A stretch of 64,000 bases of DNA, taken from positions 1 to 64,000 of the forward strand of contig JAFKDC010000024.1 of NCBI GenBank assembly GCA_017255395.1, given 5' to 3'. This document shows positions 9,379 to 17,900 of this stretch, in pieces; within the stretch, counting starts at the first letter, position 1; the number at the start of each line of letters is the position of its first letter. A program made the translations under genes and the position numbers. The DNA comes from Enemella evansiae (GTDB lineage: Bacteria > Pseudomonadota > Alphaproteobacteria > Rhodobacterales > Rhodobacteraceae). The notes under the pieces were generated by a model. The model did no database searches. It was not told where the DNA came from and saw only the letters and a list, made by a program, of their open reading frames with translations.

Positions 9379-9756
9379 GTCATTCCTCCCTTGCGCGTGT
9401 CTCCGCGCATCATGTGCGCCGCGCCTCTCCCGCGCGGCATAGCGATTGCGCGTCTCCGCGCAGAATGTCGGCCGCACGCTGCCGCGCGACCTTCGGACGA
9501 GCGCGCCGCGCACGCCCGTGTTCGACGGCGCCTGTGCCGCGCCTCCTCCTGTGTCGTCGGGCGACCGGCTTCCCGGCAGGCCCCTGCGACGCGGCAATCG
9601 TGAAGCGCCCGGACCCCGGCTGTAAAGGCAGCGACCCGCAGAACGCTTGCGGGTTCCCGCAAGCAGCTTGCGGGTTCGGCTGTTCCCTTTCCGCCCTTCG
9701 GGGGGCAAAGTTGCAGGAACGCGCAACCCGCCCCCCGCGACCCGCCCGGAGGAGAC
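9379..9756. other. Divergent intergenic region with hairpin
   Basis: 378 bases between the ABC binding-protein gene and the kinase gene should hold both promoters. I see a 9-bp perfect stem GCTTGCGGG/CCCGCAAGC at 9645-9664 with a second GCTTGCGGG half just after it. There is also an imperfect direct repeat, TTGCGCGTGTCTCCGCGCA and TTGCGCGTCTCCGCGCA, near 9392 and 9446. The direct repeats could be sites for the adjacent response regulator, but I cannot place a promoter with confidence. No gene is evident. Confidence 0.5.
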
Positions 9757-10932
9757 ATGGCCGATAATACCCTGACCCTGCCGCAGGACGGCCTTTGCGC
9801 GCGCATCGACAGGGCGCTGGACCGGCGCAGCAGCATTACCCGGGCGCTCGACTCGGTTGCGGCAGAGATCGCCTCGGCAATCCCCTTCACCCATGCGGAC
9901 ATCTGCCTGCTCGACCGTCCCGGCTGGGTCGTCAGCTACGAGACCGGCATCCGCACCCGCTGGTCGCGCGCCTCGGGCCGGGTCGATCACGCGCCGATCC
10001 GCGACATCCTGACCGGGGCCTGCGATGTCATGCTGGCCGAGGACGCCACCACGGACCCGCGCTACACCTACCCCGGCGCCTCCTGCGAACCCATCCTGAA
10101 CCACGCCCTGCGCGCCCGGGTGAACGTGCCGATGCGCATACAGGGGCAGCTGATCGGAACCCTGAACCTGTCGCACTCGACGCAGGGGCTCTATAACGCG
10201 GGAACCGTGGCCCGCGCCCGGGACATCGCGGACACGCTGGCGCCGCATGTGCACGCCCTGCATCAGGCCGAACGCATCCGGCGCGGCGCCCGCACCATCG
10301 AACTGGCGCGCGCCAGCGACGAGGGCCTGCGACAGGGCGCGCTGGAACTCACCCAGCGGCTGGAGCAGGAGCGGCAGCGCGTCGGCATGGACCTGCACGA
10401 CCAGACGCTTGCCGATCTCTCGCGGCTCTTGCGCGAGGCCACCGGCGACACGCCCCTGCCCGCCTCCGAGCTTGCGGCGAGGCTGCGCGACACCATCGAC
10501 GACCTGCGGCGGATCATCGACACCGCGGTGCCGACACTGCTGGACCTCTTCGGCTTTGCCCATGCGGTCCGGGTTCACCTCGAACGCGCCGCCTCGGGTC
10601 GGGCGCAGACCGCGGTGGACGACGGCACCGATGGCGCGCCCGACCGGCTCGACCCCACCGTGCGCACCGCGCTCTTCCGCATCGTGCAGGAAGCGGTCAA
10701 CAACGCCACCCGGCACGCCGGCGCCGCGCACATCCGCGTCACCGTGGACCGCCCCGCCCCCGGCGCGCTTGCGGTGACGATCCGCGACGACGGCTGCGGC
10801 ATCCCGCCAACGCCCGCCCGGCAGTCGGGCCTGTCGCACATGCGCACGCGGGCGCGGCTGATCTCGGCGACGCTCGAGATCACCGGCGATGGCGGAACGA
10901 CCGTCACGGTCACGCTGGAGGCGCCGCAATGA
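9757..10932 (+). CDS. GAF-domain sensor histidine kinase, NarX/DesK-like
   Basis: Soluble two-component sensor of 391 aa with no membrane helix. Residues about 25-165 form a GAF domain. The dimerisation helix carries QRVGMDLHDQ with the phospho-accepting His214, typical of the HisKA_3 class. The ATPase domain has an N-box (VQEAVNNATRHAG) and G-box (RDDGCGIP). The response-regulator gene overlaps its stop as ATGA. The pair is divergent from the ribose-type ABC operon and probably controls it, sensing a cytoplasmic signal; this is inferred from position. The start follows a CCCGGAGGAGAC site. Confidence 0.88.
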   Translation: MADNTLTLPQDGLCARIDRALDRRSSITRALDSVAAEIASAIPFTHADICLLDRPGWVVSYETGIRTRWSRASGRVDHAPIRDILTGACDVMLAEDATTDPRYTYPGASCEPILNHALRARVNVPMRIQGQLIGTLNLSHSTQGLYNAGTVARARDIADTLAPHVHALHQAERIRRGARTIELARASDEGLRQGALELTQRLEQERQRVGMDLHDQTLADLSRLLREATGDTPLPASELAARLRDTIDDLRRIIDTAVPTLLDLFGFAHAVRVHLERAASGRAQTAVDDGTDGAPDRLDPTVRTALFRIVQEAVNNATRHAGAAHIRVTVDRPAPGALAVTIRDDGCGIPPTPARQSGLSHMRTRARLISATLEITGDGGTTVTVTLEAPQ

Positions 10933-11645
10933 AGGTCCTGCTTGTCGAGGACGACCAGTTCCACGCCTCCTACATGGAGGATACGCTGGCCGAGGCCCTG
11001 CCCGAGGTGACAGAGATCTACCACGCGCTGCACGGCGAAGAGGCCGAGAAAGAGGCGCGGACCATCGGCATAGAGGCGGTGGTCATGGACCTGCGCATGG
11101 CCCGCCGCAACGGCATCGAGGCCGCGCGCACGCTCTGGCAGGAACGCCCCGAGACACGCATCCTGTTCTGGTCGAACTACGCGGACGAGGCCTACCTGCG
11201 CGGCATCGCCGCCATCGTGCCCGAGGACAGCGCCTATGGCTACGTGCTCAAGACCGCGCCGCGCGACCGGCTGAAACTGGCGCTGCGCGCGGTGCTGGTC
11301 GAGGGCCAGATCATGGTGGACCGCGAGATCCACCGCCTGCAACGCCGCGCCGCCACCCCGCGCAACGCGCTCAACGACAGCGAATACGCGGTCCTGCTGG
11401 ACCTCTCGATCGGCTTGCAGGACAAGCACATCGCCGAGCGGCGCGGCATGTCCCTGCGCACGGTGCAGAACCGGCTTCTGGCGCTTTACGACAAGCTGGG
11501 TGTGGATGACGACTGCGAGACCGACCGGCCGCTGAACAAGCGCGTGCGCGCCCTGAACCGCGCGCTGGTCACCAGAACGCTGAACATAGAGACCCTGGAA
11601 GCCGCGCAAAGGGACTTCGAACGCTGGCGATCGTCGCGCGGCTAG
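10929..11645 (+). CDS. NarL-type response regulator
   Basis: Response regulator of 238 aa. The receiver has the acidic pair in VEDDQ, phospho-acceptor Asp54 (VVMDLRM) and Lys108 (YVLKT). The C-terminal part, about residues 143-215, has a LuxR-like helix-turn-helix (LSIGLQDKHIAERRGMSLRT) that departs from the usual GxSNKEIA text, plus an extra C-terminal helix. It is translationally coupled to the kinase. The target is probably the divergent ABC operon. Confidence 0.85.
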   Translation: MKVLLVEDDQFHASYMEDTLAEALPEVTEIYHALHGEEAEKEARTIGIEAVVMDLRMARRNGIEAARTLWQERPETRILFWSNYADEAYLRGIAAIVPEDSAYGYVLKTAPRDRLKLALRAVLVEGQIMVDREIHRLQRRAATPRNALNDSEYAVLLDLSIGLQDKHIAERRGMSLRTVQNRLLALYDKLGVDDDCETDRPLNKRVRALNRALVTRTLNIETLEAAQRDFERWRSSRG

Positions 11646-11710
11646 GGCCACCGCACCACGAGCGCCCCCGGGGCGACCTGGGGAACGAGGGGCTCCGGCC
11701 CTCGCGCTCC

Positions 11711-11738
11711 CCGAGGTATTTTCGGACCAAAGAAACGG
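11711..11738 (+). repeat. Dispersed intergenic repeat, copy b
   Basis: CCGAGGTATTTTCGGACC followed by AAAGAAACGG lies just after the response-regulator gene. It faces copy c in inverted orientation about 20 bases away, so the two can form a long hairpin between convergent genes. Confidence 0.5.
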
Positions 11739-11755
11739 AGGGACTGCACCCCTAT

Positions 11756-11787
11756 CCTTCTTTGCTCCTGCAAATACCTTGGGGGTC
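11756..11787 (-). repeat. Dispersed intergenic repeat, copy c
   Basis: Read on the minus strand this is CCCCCAAGGTATTTGCAGG followed by AGCAAAGAAGG, the inverted partner of copy b. It sits downstream of the kdgD gene. Confidence 0.5.
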
Positions 11788-11809
11788 CGGGGGCAAGGTC
11801 CCCCGCCGG

Positions 11810-11831
11810 TCGCCTCGCGCAAGCGAGGCGA
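11810..11831 (-). terminator. Hairpin downstream of kdgD
   Basis: A 9-bp perfect stem TCGCCTCGC/GCGAGGCGA closed by a GCAA loop lies 18 bases past the kdgD stop. There is no U-run in the minus direction, so it may be a stabilising or Rho-assisted end rather than a classic terminator. Confidence 0.5.
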
Positions 11832-11848
11832 AACCGTGTTTCAAAACG

Positions 11849-12754
11849 TCAGTTCCGATCCCCGATCAGCGCCATCATCATGCCGCGCTCTTCCCCAGTC
11901 AGGTCGGTCAGGGGCGAGCGCACCGGCCCGGTGTCGAAGCCGCGCAGCGCCACGCCCGCCTTGATCGCCGACACGGCGTAGCCGGTCTTGCGGTCGCGGA
12001 TACTGGCGAAGGGGTAATAGAAGTCGCGCAGCATCTGTTCGCAGGTCGCGTCATCGCCCGCCTTGAAGGCGGCGTGAAAGGCCAGCGCGGTTTCGGGGAC
12101 GAAGTTGAACACCGCCGAGGAATAGGTGTCCACGCCCGCACCCCGGAAGGCCTGCGCGAAAAGCTCGTGTGTGGGCATGCCCCCGATATAGGCCAGCCGG
12201 TCGCCCAGCCCCACGGTGATCCGCTTGACGGTGTCGATGTCGCCGGTGCCGTCCTTGAAGCCGATCAGGTTCGGGCAGTCCTCGACCAGCCGCGTCAGCG
12301 TATCCGCCGAACACACCGACTGGCCGCGGTTGTAGACGATCACGCCCATGCTGGTGGATTTGCAGACGGCGCGGATATGCGCCTCGATCCCGTCCTGCGG
12401 CGCGCCGATCAGGTAGTGCGGAAGCAACAGGATGCCGTCGCCGCCCGCCTCTTCAATGGCGCGGGCCATGTCGCAGGCCATCTTCGTGCCATAGCCGCAG
12501 CCGGCAAGCACCGGCTGGCCGGGCTGTGCGGCGCGGGCGGTCCTGACCACCTCGACCACCTCGGCGGGCGACAGCGAGAACAGCTCTCCGGTGCCGCCGG
12601 CAACGATCAGCCCCGCGATCTTGTGCGGGCTCAGCCATTCCAGATGGGCCGAAAAGGCGGTCGGATTGAAATTGTCGTCACTGTCGAAGGGCGTGACGGG
12701 AAAGGACAGCAGGCCGGAACGGATGATGTCGCGCAGTTCGGTCGGGGCAATCAT
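11849..12754 (-). CDS. kdgD: 5-dehydro-4-deoxyglucarate dehydratase (decarboxylating)
   Basis: Class I aldolase-fold enzyme of 301 aa that dehydrates and decarboxylates 5-dehydro-4-deoxyglucarate to 2-oxoglutarate semialdehyde. The N-acetylneuraminate lyase/DapA fold is clear: [24 protein letters not shown] (52-61), Tyr141 (VIVYNRG) and Schiff-base Lys167 (GFKDGTGD). Length matches KdgD. The start follows AAGGAAG. It lies downstream of uronate dehydrogenase on the same strand, completing the oxidative hexuronate path. The next enzyme, 2-oxoglutarate semialdehyde dehydrogenase, is not in the window. Confidence 0.92.
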   Translation of the reverse strand: MIAPTELRDIIRSGLLSFPVTPFDSDDNFNPTAFSAHLEWLSPHKIAGLIVAGGTGELFSLSPAEVVEVVRTARAAQPGQPVLAGCGYGTKMACDMARAIEEAGGDGILLLPHYLIGAPQDGIEAHIRAVCKSTSMGVIVYNRGQSVCSADTLTRLVEDCPNLIGFKDGTGDIDTVKRITVGLGDRLAYIGGMPTHELFAQAFRGAGVDTYSSAVFNFVPETALAFHAAFKAGDDATCEQMLRDFYYPFASIRDRKTGYAVSAIKAGVALRGFDTGPVRSPLTDLTGEERGMMMALIGDRN

Positions 12755-12794
12755 GGGTCGTATCTTCCTTGAATCGGTCGGTGTGTGGAAAGGG

Positions 12795-13595
12795 TCAGTC
12801 TTCGTGGATGCCGTCGGCGCAGAAGCCGCCACCCTGGTAGAGGGCGTTCGCATCGTCGCCCTTCGGCGGGTCCATCTCGGCGTCGATCTTGGCGCGGAAC
12901 GGCTCGGAACTGTCCTGCGGGGTCCAGCCCAGATAGGCCACCTCGCGGTTGTCCCACCATGACGCTGCATTGGCCGAGGCGCCGTAGATGATCGGGCAGC
13001 CCAGCCGCGGCACGATGAAGACCCGCTCGATCAGGTGCACGAAGTCCTCGTGGCTCATCCATGTGGACAGCATCCGGTGGTTCTTGGGCTCCGCGAAGCA
13101 AGAGCCGATGCGCACGCTGGCCGTCTCGATCCCGAACTTGTCGTGGTACATGCTGGCGATGGCCTCGCCAAAGACCTTGGACACACCATAGAGCCCGTCG
13201 GGCCGGGTCACGGACTTGGCGTCCAGCCGCTCGGTCTGCTTGTGGTAGCCGATGGCATGGTTGGACGAGGCGAAGATGATGCGCGGCGTGACGCTCGACT
13301 TGCGCGCGCCCTCGTAGAGGTTGAACATGCCGTCGAGGTTGGCGCTGCGGATCACCTCCCACGGGGCCTCGACCGACTGGCCGCCAAGGTGAAGGATGCC
13401 GTCGCAGCCCTCGACCAGCTTTTGCACGGCGTCCTTGTCGCCCAGATCGCAGGGCATCAGCTCTTCATGCGCCTGCGCCTCGCCAAGGTCGCCCCGGTCG
13501 GACAGGCGGATAGTCTTGGCCAGATGCGTCAGCCGCGTGCGCATCTCGCGCCCGAGGTTACCGTTGGCCCCGGTGATCAGAAGTCGGTTCAGCAT
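12795..13595 (-). CDS. udh: Uronate dehydrogenase
   Basis: NAD-dependent short-chain/extended dehydrogenase of 266 aa that oxidises galacturonate or glucuronate to the aldarolactone. The Rossmann motif is [12 protein letters not shown] (8-19), and the catalytic residues are Ser111 with Tyr136 and Lys140 (YGVSK). [15 protein letters not shown] is typical of Udh. The start follows GGGAGGAACC. It is in one operon with the hydrolase, enolase-superfamily enzyme and lactonase upstream and KdgD downstream. Confidence 0.9.
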   Translation of the reverse strand: MLNRLLITGANGNLGREMRTRLTHLAKTIRLSDRGDLGEAQAHEELMPCDLGDKDAVQKLVEGCDGILHLGGQSVEAPWEVIRSANLDGMFNLYEGARKSSVTPRIIFASSNHAIGYHKQTERLDAKSVTRPDGLYGVSKVFGEAIASMYHDKFGIETASVRIGSCFAEPKNHRMLSTWMSHEDFVHLIERVFIVPRLGCPIIYGASANAASWWDNREVAYLGWTPQDSSEPFRAKIDAEMDPPKGDDANALYQGGGFCADGIHED

Positions 13596-13612
13596 GGTTC
13601 CTCCCATTCGTT

Positions 13613-14434
13613 TCACTCCCGCCCGATGGTCCGGGACAAGAAATCCAGCAACCTGCGGCGCATGTCCGGTGTCTCTTCGTGGCCCGTGCCGGGCGCGGTG
13701 AACAGCTCCAGCGCGTCGGACCCGCCATAGGCCGCGCGCACCCGTGCCAGCGCGTGGCCGCGGGCCGGTTCGGGCGTCAGGGCATCCGTCTCTCCGTGGC
13801 AGACAAGCTGAGGACGCGGCGCGACCAGCCCGGCCACGTCACCCATCTCGGCATGATGCAAGAGCCCCGGCACGGTCATGTAGTGGTTGTGCTTGTCGAA
13901 GGACCCGTCGCGGATCATCGGGCCGATGTCGGCCAGCACACACAACTGCGCCACGGCGGCCACGCGTGGCTCCAGCGCGGCCAGCCAATAGGCGTGGGTG
14001 CCGCCCATGGACAGGCCCAGCGTGGCGATCCTGCCTGCGTCCACCTTCGGATGCGCCGCCAGCCAGTCGAAGCCCGCCTGCAACTCTCCCAGCATCCGGC
14101 CCATCAGCGTGCGTCCCTGCCAGAGCGCCGCCTTGGCCAGCGCGCCCTCGTTGCCCTCGCCCTGCCGGGCGCCGAAACCGGGCATGTCGATGCAGAGCAC
14201 CGCGTAGCCCGCCGCCAGAAGGTCCGGGGCGTAGGGGCCTTGCAGGCAGCGCCAGCCCTCGGTCAGCTCGCGCCGCCCGAGGTGGTAGTGCCCGCCGTGC
14301 AGATGTGCATAAAGCACCGCCGGAAAGGGACCCTCGCCCTCGGGCACAAGGAAACTGTGCTCGGGCGGCAGGGCCTCGGGCTCCAGCGCCAGCAGGCGGC
14401 GCAGGGTCGCGCGCAGGGCATCGGCCTCGGTCAT
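13613..14434 (-). CDS. Alpha/beta-hydrolase (dienelactone hydrolase/acetyl esterase-like)
   Basis: Predicted cytoplasmic esterase of 273 aa. The nucleophile elbow is GLSMGG (about residues 143-148), the oxyanion text AHLHGGHYHLGRR lies near residue 42, and the final His sits in PGTGHEETPD. Its start overlaps the stop of the enolase-superfamily gene as ATGA. In a uronate operon it may remove acetyl or methyl esters from the imported sugar or help open a lactone. The substrate is not known, and no signal peptide is seen. Confidence 0.75.
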   Translation of the reverse strand: MTEADALRATLRRLLALEPEALPPEHSFLVPEGEGPFPAVLYAHLHGGHYHLGRRELTEGWRCLQGPYAPDLLAAGYAVLCIDMPGFGARQGEGNEGALAKAALWQGRTLMGRMLGELQAGFDWLAAHPKVDAGRIATLGLSMGGTHAYWLAALEPRVAAVAQLCVLADIGPMIRDGSFDKHNHYMTVPGLLHHAEMGDVAGLVAPRPQLVCHGETDALTPEPARGHALARVRAAYGGSDALELFTAPGTGHEETPDMRRRLLDFLSRTIGRE

Positions 14435-15609
14435 GTGTAGCCCGTCGATCCGTCGGGGCGGATGGGCAGTTTGCGTTCCCAGTGGATGTAGCGGTCGGTC
14501 TTCAGGTAGTCCTCGTCGATCTCGACGCCCCAGCCGGGCCGGTCGGGGCGGATTTCGAGGTAGCCGTCCACCGGCAGGTAGGGGTCCTTGACGTAGCCCG
14601 CTGCCTCGTCGACCTGCGCCAGCTCGCGGCCAAGGAAGGCCGAGGTCCCGGGCAGCCGGTATTCGAGGATCTTGAAGTTCGGACAGGCGGCGGCGAAGTG
14701 CAGGTTCACCGCCGTCGCCAGCGGGCCCATCGGGTTGTGCGGCGCGACCGGGACGTAGAAGGCCTCTGCCATCGTGGCGATCTTGCGCATCTCCAAGAGG
14801 CCGCCGACGGCGCAGATGTCGGGCTGGATGATGTCGGCGCCCGCGCATTGCAAAAGCCGCAGGAACTCGAACTTGGAGTACAGGCTTTCGCCCGTGGCCA
14901 GCGGCACGGTCAGTTGCGATTTCAGCCGCCCCCATGCCTCGATGTGCTCGGGGCGGATGGGTTCCTCGAAGAAGAGCGGATGGAAGGGCGCCAGCGCATT
15001 GCCCAACTGCTGCGCCTGCCATGGCTCGAAGAGGCGGGCGTGCGCGTCGAAGGCGAATTCCCAGTCCGGGCAGAGGTCCGCGACCTGTTCCACCCAGTCC
15101 ACCGTCTGCGTGATCACCCTGCCCCATGGCTCGGCATGGATGTCGGCGCGGTAGGGCGAGAGCTTGAAGGCGTTCAGCCCGTAGGCCTGATGCGCCGCCG
15201 CACAGTGGTCGCGCAGCTGTTCCGCCCCGGGCGCGGAATAGACGCCGAGGTAGACGCGCACCCGGTCGCGCACCGTGCCGCCCAGCAATTGATACACCGG
15301 CACGCCCAGTGCCTTGGCCGAGATGTCCCAGAGCGCGTGGTCGATGGCCGACATGGCCGCCAGCCCCAGCGCGCCGGGGGGAAAGCGCGTGTGCTGGTAG
15401 AGCTTCAGCATGATCCGCTCGATCCGGCGCGGGTCCTCGCCCTCGATCTGCCCGAAGAGGTAATCCAGCAGCGGCGGCAGTGCCCGGTCGGGGCCGTGGT
15501 TGTAACACTCTCCCCAGCCGGTGATGCCCTCGTCCGTGTCCAGCGCCACGATGACGCGCGGGCGGTTGCCGTCGCGGGCCATGAAGCTGCGCAGACCGGT
15601 GATCTTCAT
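14431..15609 (-). CDS. Enolase-superfamily sugar-acid dehydratase (MR/MLE type)
   Basis: Mandelate racemase/muconate lactonizing family enzyme of 392 aa. The capping domain begins ALDTDEGITGWGECYNHGPD. Metal ligands are visible as Asp in FAFDAHARL, Glu in FFEEPIRPEH and Glu in TGESLY. The C-terminal general base is in APHNPMGP, as in galactonate dehydratases. It is upstream of the hydrolase and downstream of the lactonase. It could be an aldonate or aldarate dehydratase or a lactone cycloisomerase; with a GarD already present nearby, a role on a second sugar acid is possible. Confidence 0.82.
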   Translation of the reverse strand: MKITGLRSFMARDGNRPRVIVALDTDEGITGWGECYNHGPDRALPPLLDYLFGQIEGEDPRRIERIMLKLYQHTRFPPGALGLAAMSAIDHALWDISAKALGVPVYQLLGGTVRDRVRVYLGVYSAPGAEQLRDHCAAAHQAYGLNAFKLSPYRADIHAEPWGRVITQTVDWVEQVADLCPDWEFAFDAHARLFEPWQAQQLGNALAPFHPLFFEEPIRPEHIEAWGRLKSQLTVPLATGESLYSKFEFLRLLQCAGADIIQPDICAVGGLLEMRKIATMAEAFYVPVAPHNPMGPLATAVNLHFAAACPNFKILEYRLPGTSAFLGRELAQVDEAAGYVKDPYLPVDGYLEIRPDRPGWGVEIDEDYLKTDRYIHWERKLPIRPDGSTGYT

Positions 15610-15615
15610 GGGCCG

Positions 15616-16497
15616 TTACCCTGCGAAGCGGGTCTGCGGCACGCCGCGAATGCCCAGCCCCTCGACCGAGAACAGCGACCCCGCCTCGGGCTGCTTCGGG
15701 TCGTCCGGCACGCCCAGCGAGGTCACGTAAAGCACATCCAGCTTTTCGCCCCCGAACATCGGCATCGAGGGCTTCTCGATGGGCATGTCAACGGTCAGGA
15801 TCACCGCGCCCTCGGGCGAATAGCGGTACAACTGCCAGCCCTCGATGCCCGCCTGCCAATAGCAGCCCTCGGCATCCACCGTGCCGCCATCCGGGCGCCC
15901 GGGCAGGCCATTGGTGTCGCGAAAGACCTGTACGGCCCCCGGCGTGCCGGTTTCCCCGTCGTAGTCGCAGGCGTAGATCGTGCGCACCCGGGCGTTGCTG
16001 TCGGAGTGGTACATGGTCTTGCCGTCGGGGCTGAAGGCCAGCCCGTTCGTCGTCCAGATGCCGCCGCGCCATGCCGTCACCGTCAGGTCCGGGTCGAGCC
16101 GGTAGAAGGTGCCGCGCGCCTGCGGGTCGCCGCCGTCCTTCATGGTGCCGGCCCAGAACCGTCCCTGCCCGTCCGTGGTGCCGTCATTGAAGCGGTTTTC
16201 CGGCAGATGCGCCTCGGGGTCGTGGATCGCGGTCTTCTCGCCGGTCTCCGGGTCCCAGAACCAGAAGCCCGACTTCGTCGCCAGCACCATGCCCCCCGCC
16301 TCGCGCAGGGCGAGGCAGCCGACCGGTTCGCCCACCTGATGCGCGCGGTTCTCGCCGGTCGCGGGATCGTAGCGGTAGGCGATGCCCGCCGGGATATCCA
16401 CCCACCACAGCACGTTCTCGCGGTCGTCCCAGACGGCGCCCTCGCCGACCGTGCTGCGCGTCGGCGCGACACAGGTGATTTTCAGATCCATGCTCAT
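15616..16497 (-). CDS. SMP-30/regucalcin-family lactonase (aldarolactonase candidate)
   Basis: Six-bladed propeller lactonase of 293 aa. Metal ligands include Glu19 (VGEGAVWDD), the Asn of ENRFNDGTTDGQG and the Asp of GLPGRPDGGTVDAEG, with NGLAFSPDGKTMYHSDS between them. It starts on the stop of the GntR gene (ATGA). In this operon it should open the aldarolactone made by uronate dehydrogenase. It is clearly a different subgroup from the 310-aa member at 4024. Confidence 0.88.
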   Translation of the reverse strand: MSMDLKITCVAPTRSTVGEGAVWDDRENVLWWVDIPAGIAYRYDPATGENRAHQVGEPVGCLALREAGGMVLATKSGFWFWDPETGEKTAIHDPEAHLPENRFNDGTTDGQGRFWAGTMKDGGDPQARGTFYRLDPDLTVTAWRGGIWTTNGLAFSPDGKTMYHSDSNARVRTIYACDYDGETGTPGAVQVFRDTNGLPGRPDGGTVDAEGCYWQAGIEGWQLYRYSPEGAVILTVDMPIEKPSMPMFGGEKLDVLYVTSLGVPDDPKQPEAGSLFSVEGLGIRGVPQTRFAG

Positions 16498-17228
16498 TCT
16501 CCCTTGAAGACGCGCCGCTGCGACCGGTCGATATGCGCGACCATCGCCGCTCGCGCGGCTGTTGCATCGCCGGCCTCCAGTGCCCGGACGATGTCTTCGT
16601 GCTCATCCGACATCGCAGCCTTGCCACGCGCGTAGCCGGTGCTGCCCAGGGACCGCACAAAGCGACCGATGAAGACCATGTGAGGCCGAAGCATCGCGAC
16701 GCTGTCAACCAGGAAGCGGTTGTCCGACAACCCGGCAATTTTCTGGTGGAACAGCAGGTCCGGTTCAATGGTCGCGGTGCCGACCTCGACAAGCGCCGCC
16801 ATGTCCGCCATGTGACCGCGCAGTTCGGCCAGATCCGCCGGGGTCGCGCGCAGGGCCGCAAGGGCCGCGGTTTCAGCCTCCAGCAGCCTGCGGTAAGCGA
16901 AATAGGCGGCGATGTCCTCGACCGAATCGAGCGGCCCGAAGCCCTCGCCCGAGGCCTGCAGCCCGCTGCTGACGAAGGATCCGGCGCCCTGCCGGGACAC
17001 GATCAGCCCCTCTTCGCGCAGCCGCGACAGGGCGCCGCGCAGCACCGGGCGCGACACGCCGTATTCCTGCGCCAGCTCCATTTCCGAGGGCAGCCTGTCG
17101 CCAAGGCTGTAGGTGCCGCCCCGGATCGCGTCGAGCAGCCTGCCGAAGACATAGTCCTCCAGCCGCATCCCGGCCCGATCCTTCACCGGCTTTCCGGCCT
17201 CTGGCCCGCCTGCCTCGATCCCTGTCAT
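16494..17228 (-). CDS. GntR/FadR-family regulator of uronate genes
   Basis: Repressor-type regulator of 244 aa. The winged HTH spans about residues 23-88 (GDRLPSEMELAQEYGVSRPVLRGAL), followed by an all-helical FCD effector domain with metal-ligand candidates in DLLFHQKIAG and SDEHEDIVRALEAGD. It is the first gene of the operon and divergent from garD. Dyads TTACAacaTGTAA and GTAAAAttgtgTTTTAC lie 28-53 bases upstream, so autoregulation and control of garD are likely. The effector is probably a uronate or aldarate. Confidence 0.88.
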   Translation of the reverse strand: MTGIEAGGPEAGKPVKDRAGMRLEDYVFGRLLDAIRGGTYSLGDRLPSEMELAQEYGVSRPVLRGALSRLREEGLIVSRQGAGSFVSSGLQASGEGFGPLDSVEDIAAYFAYRRLLEAETAALAALRATPADLAELRGHMADMAALVEVGTATIEPDLLFHQKIAGLSDNRFLVDSVAMLRPHMVFIGRFVRSLGSTGYARGKAAMSDEHEDIVRALEAGDATAARAAMVAHIDRSQRRVFKGE

Positions 17229-17255
17229 GAAGCCCCCGCAGCACTCCTGCGAACC

Positions 17256-17281
17256 TTACAACATGTAAAATTGTGTTTTAC
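17256..17281. promoter_or_regulatory. Overlapping GntR operator dyads
   Basis: TTACAacaTGTAA (17256-17268) and GTAAAAttgtgTTTTAC (17265-17281) are perfect overlapping inverted repeats in otherwise GC-rich DNA, right upstream of the GntR start. This is the expected position for autoregulation. Confidence 0.55.
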
Positions 17282-17900
17282 AACACGCCCCGAAAATTCA
17301 AGGCTGCGGGCGTCGAGTCGCACCACCCGGCACCCGAAGAAACGTGAGAAAACCGATAAAGACATGCAGAACCACCACGCGTGCAGGGCGATCCCGCGCT
17401 TCTGGCAGCTCGACACAGAAGGGAACCAGCCGCGCTATCTGGACAGGTTGCAACGGGGGGACTGGTCTGACGCCGGAGCATTGCGCTGGGGGCTCGCCGC
17501 CAGACCAGCCTTCAGAATCTGCCGGAGCTGTTCCAGAACCAGGAAAGGGCGGCTACAGACCGTCCAAGCGCACCAGTCCCATGGCGATCCACGTCACCCC
17601 GACCCACAGGGGCGCCGTGAGGGGCGAGGTGATCCGCAACAAGACCGTGCGGATCGCGCGGTCTCTGGGGATCGCCCGGAACGCGGTCATCGACATCGTG
17701 CATCAAGGCTGACCCGATCCCAACCGGATCGATCCGCCCCCGCATCACGCGCCCTGTAACGCACCGCCTGGCAGGCAGCAGACCCGACCGCGCGAACGAG
17801 CGAGGGCTTTGCCAGGCGTAACGACGAAGGCTCTTGCCTGCCCCGCCCAACCCGCCACCCCTCCGGCTTTCGAGCCGATCCTAGTCCGAAGGCCCCGACC
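17282..17900. other. Long intergenic region upstream of garD
   Basis: About 620 bases between the GntR operators and garD. A short ATG frame at 17581-17712 (43 codons, ending ARNAVIDIVHQG) has no convincing ribosome site and no family I recognise, so I do not call it a gene. A GATCC-rich patch lies near 17714-17735. The region must hold the garD promoter, but I cannot fix it by eye. Confidence 0.4.

Noticed and set aside
6919-9603. A long plus-strand frame across the ribose-type ABC genes
   Set aside because: Antisense to the ATPase and binding-protein genes and without any family text.
13744-16635. A very long plus-strand open frame (over 900 codons) opposite the uronate operon
   Set aside because: It lies antisense to several clearly recognisable genes, has Arg/Ala/Pro-rich noise composition and no motif. 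High GC makes such frames common.
17581-17712. A 43-codon ATG frame upstream of garD
   Set aside because: No ribosome site, no recognisable domain, and the region is otherwise regulatory. Kept only as a note.
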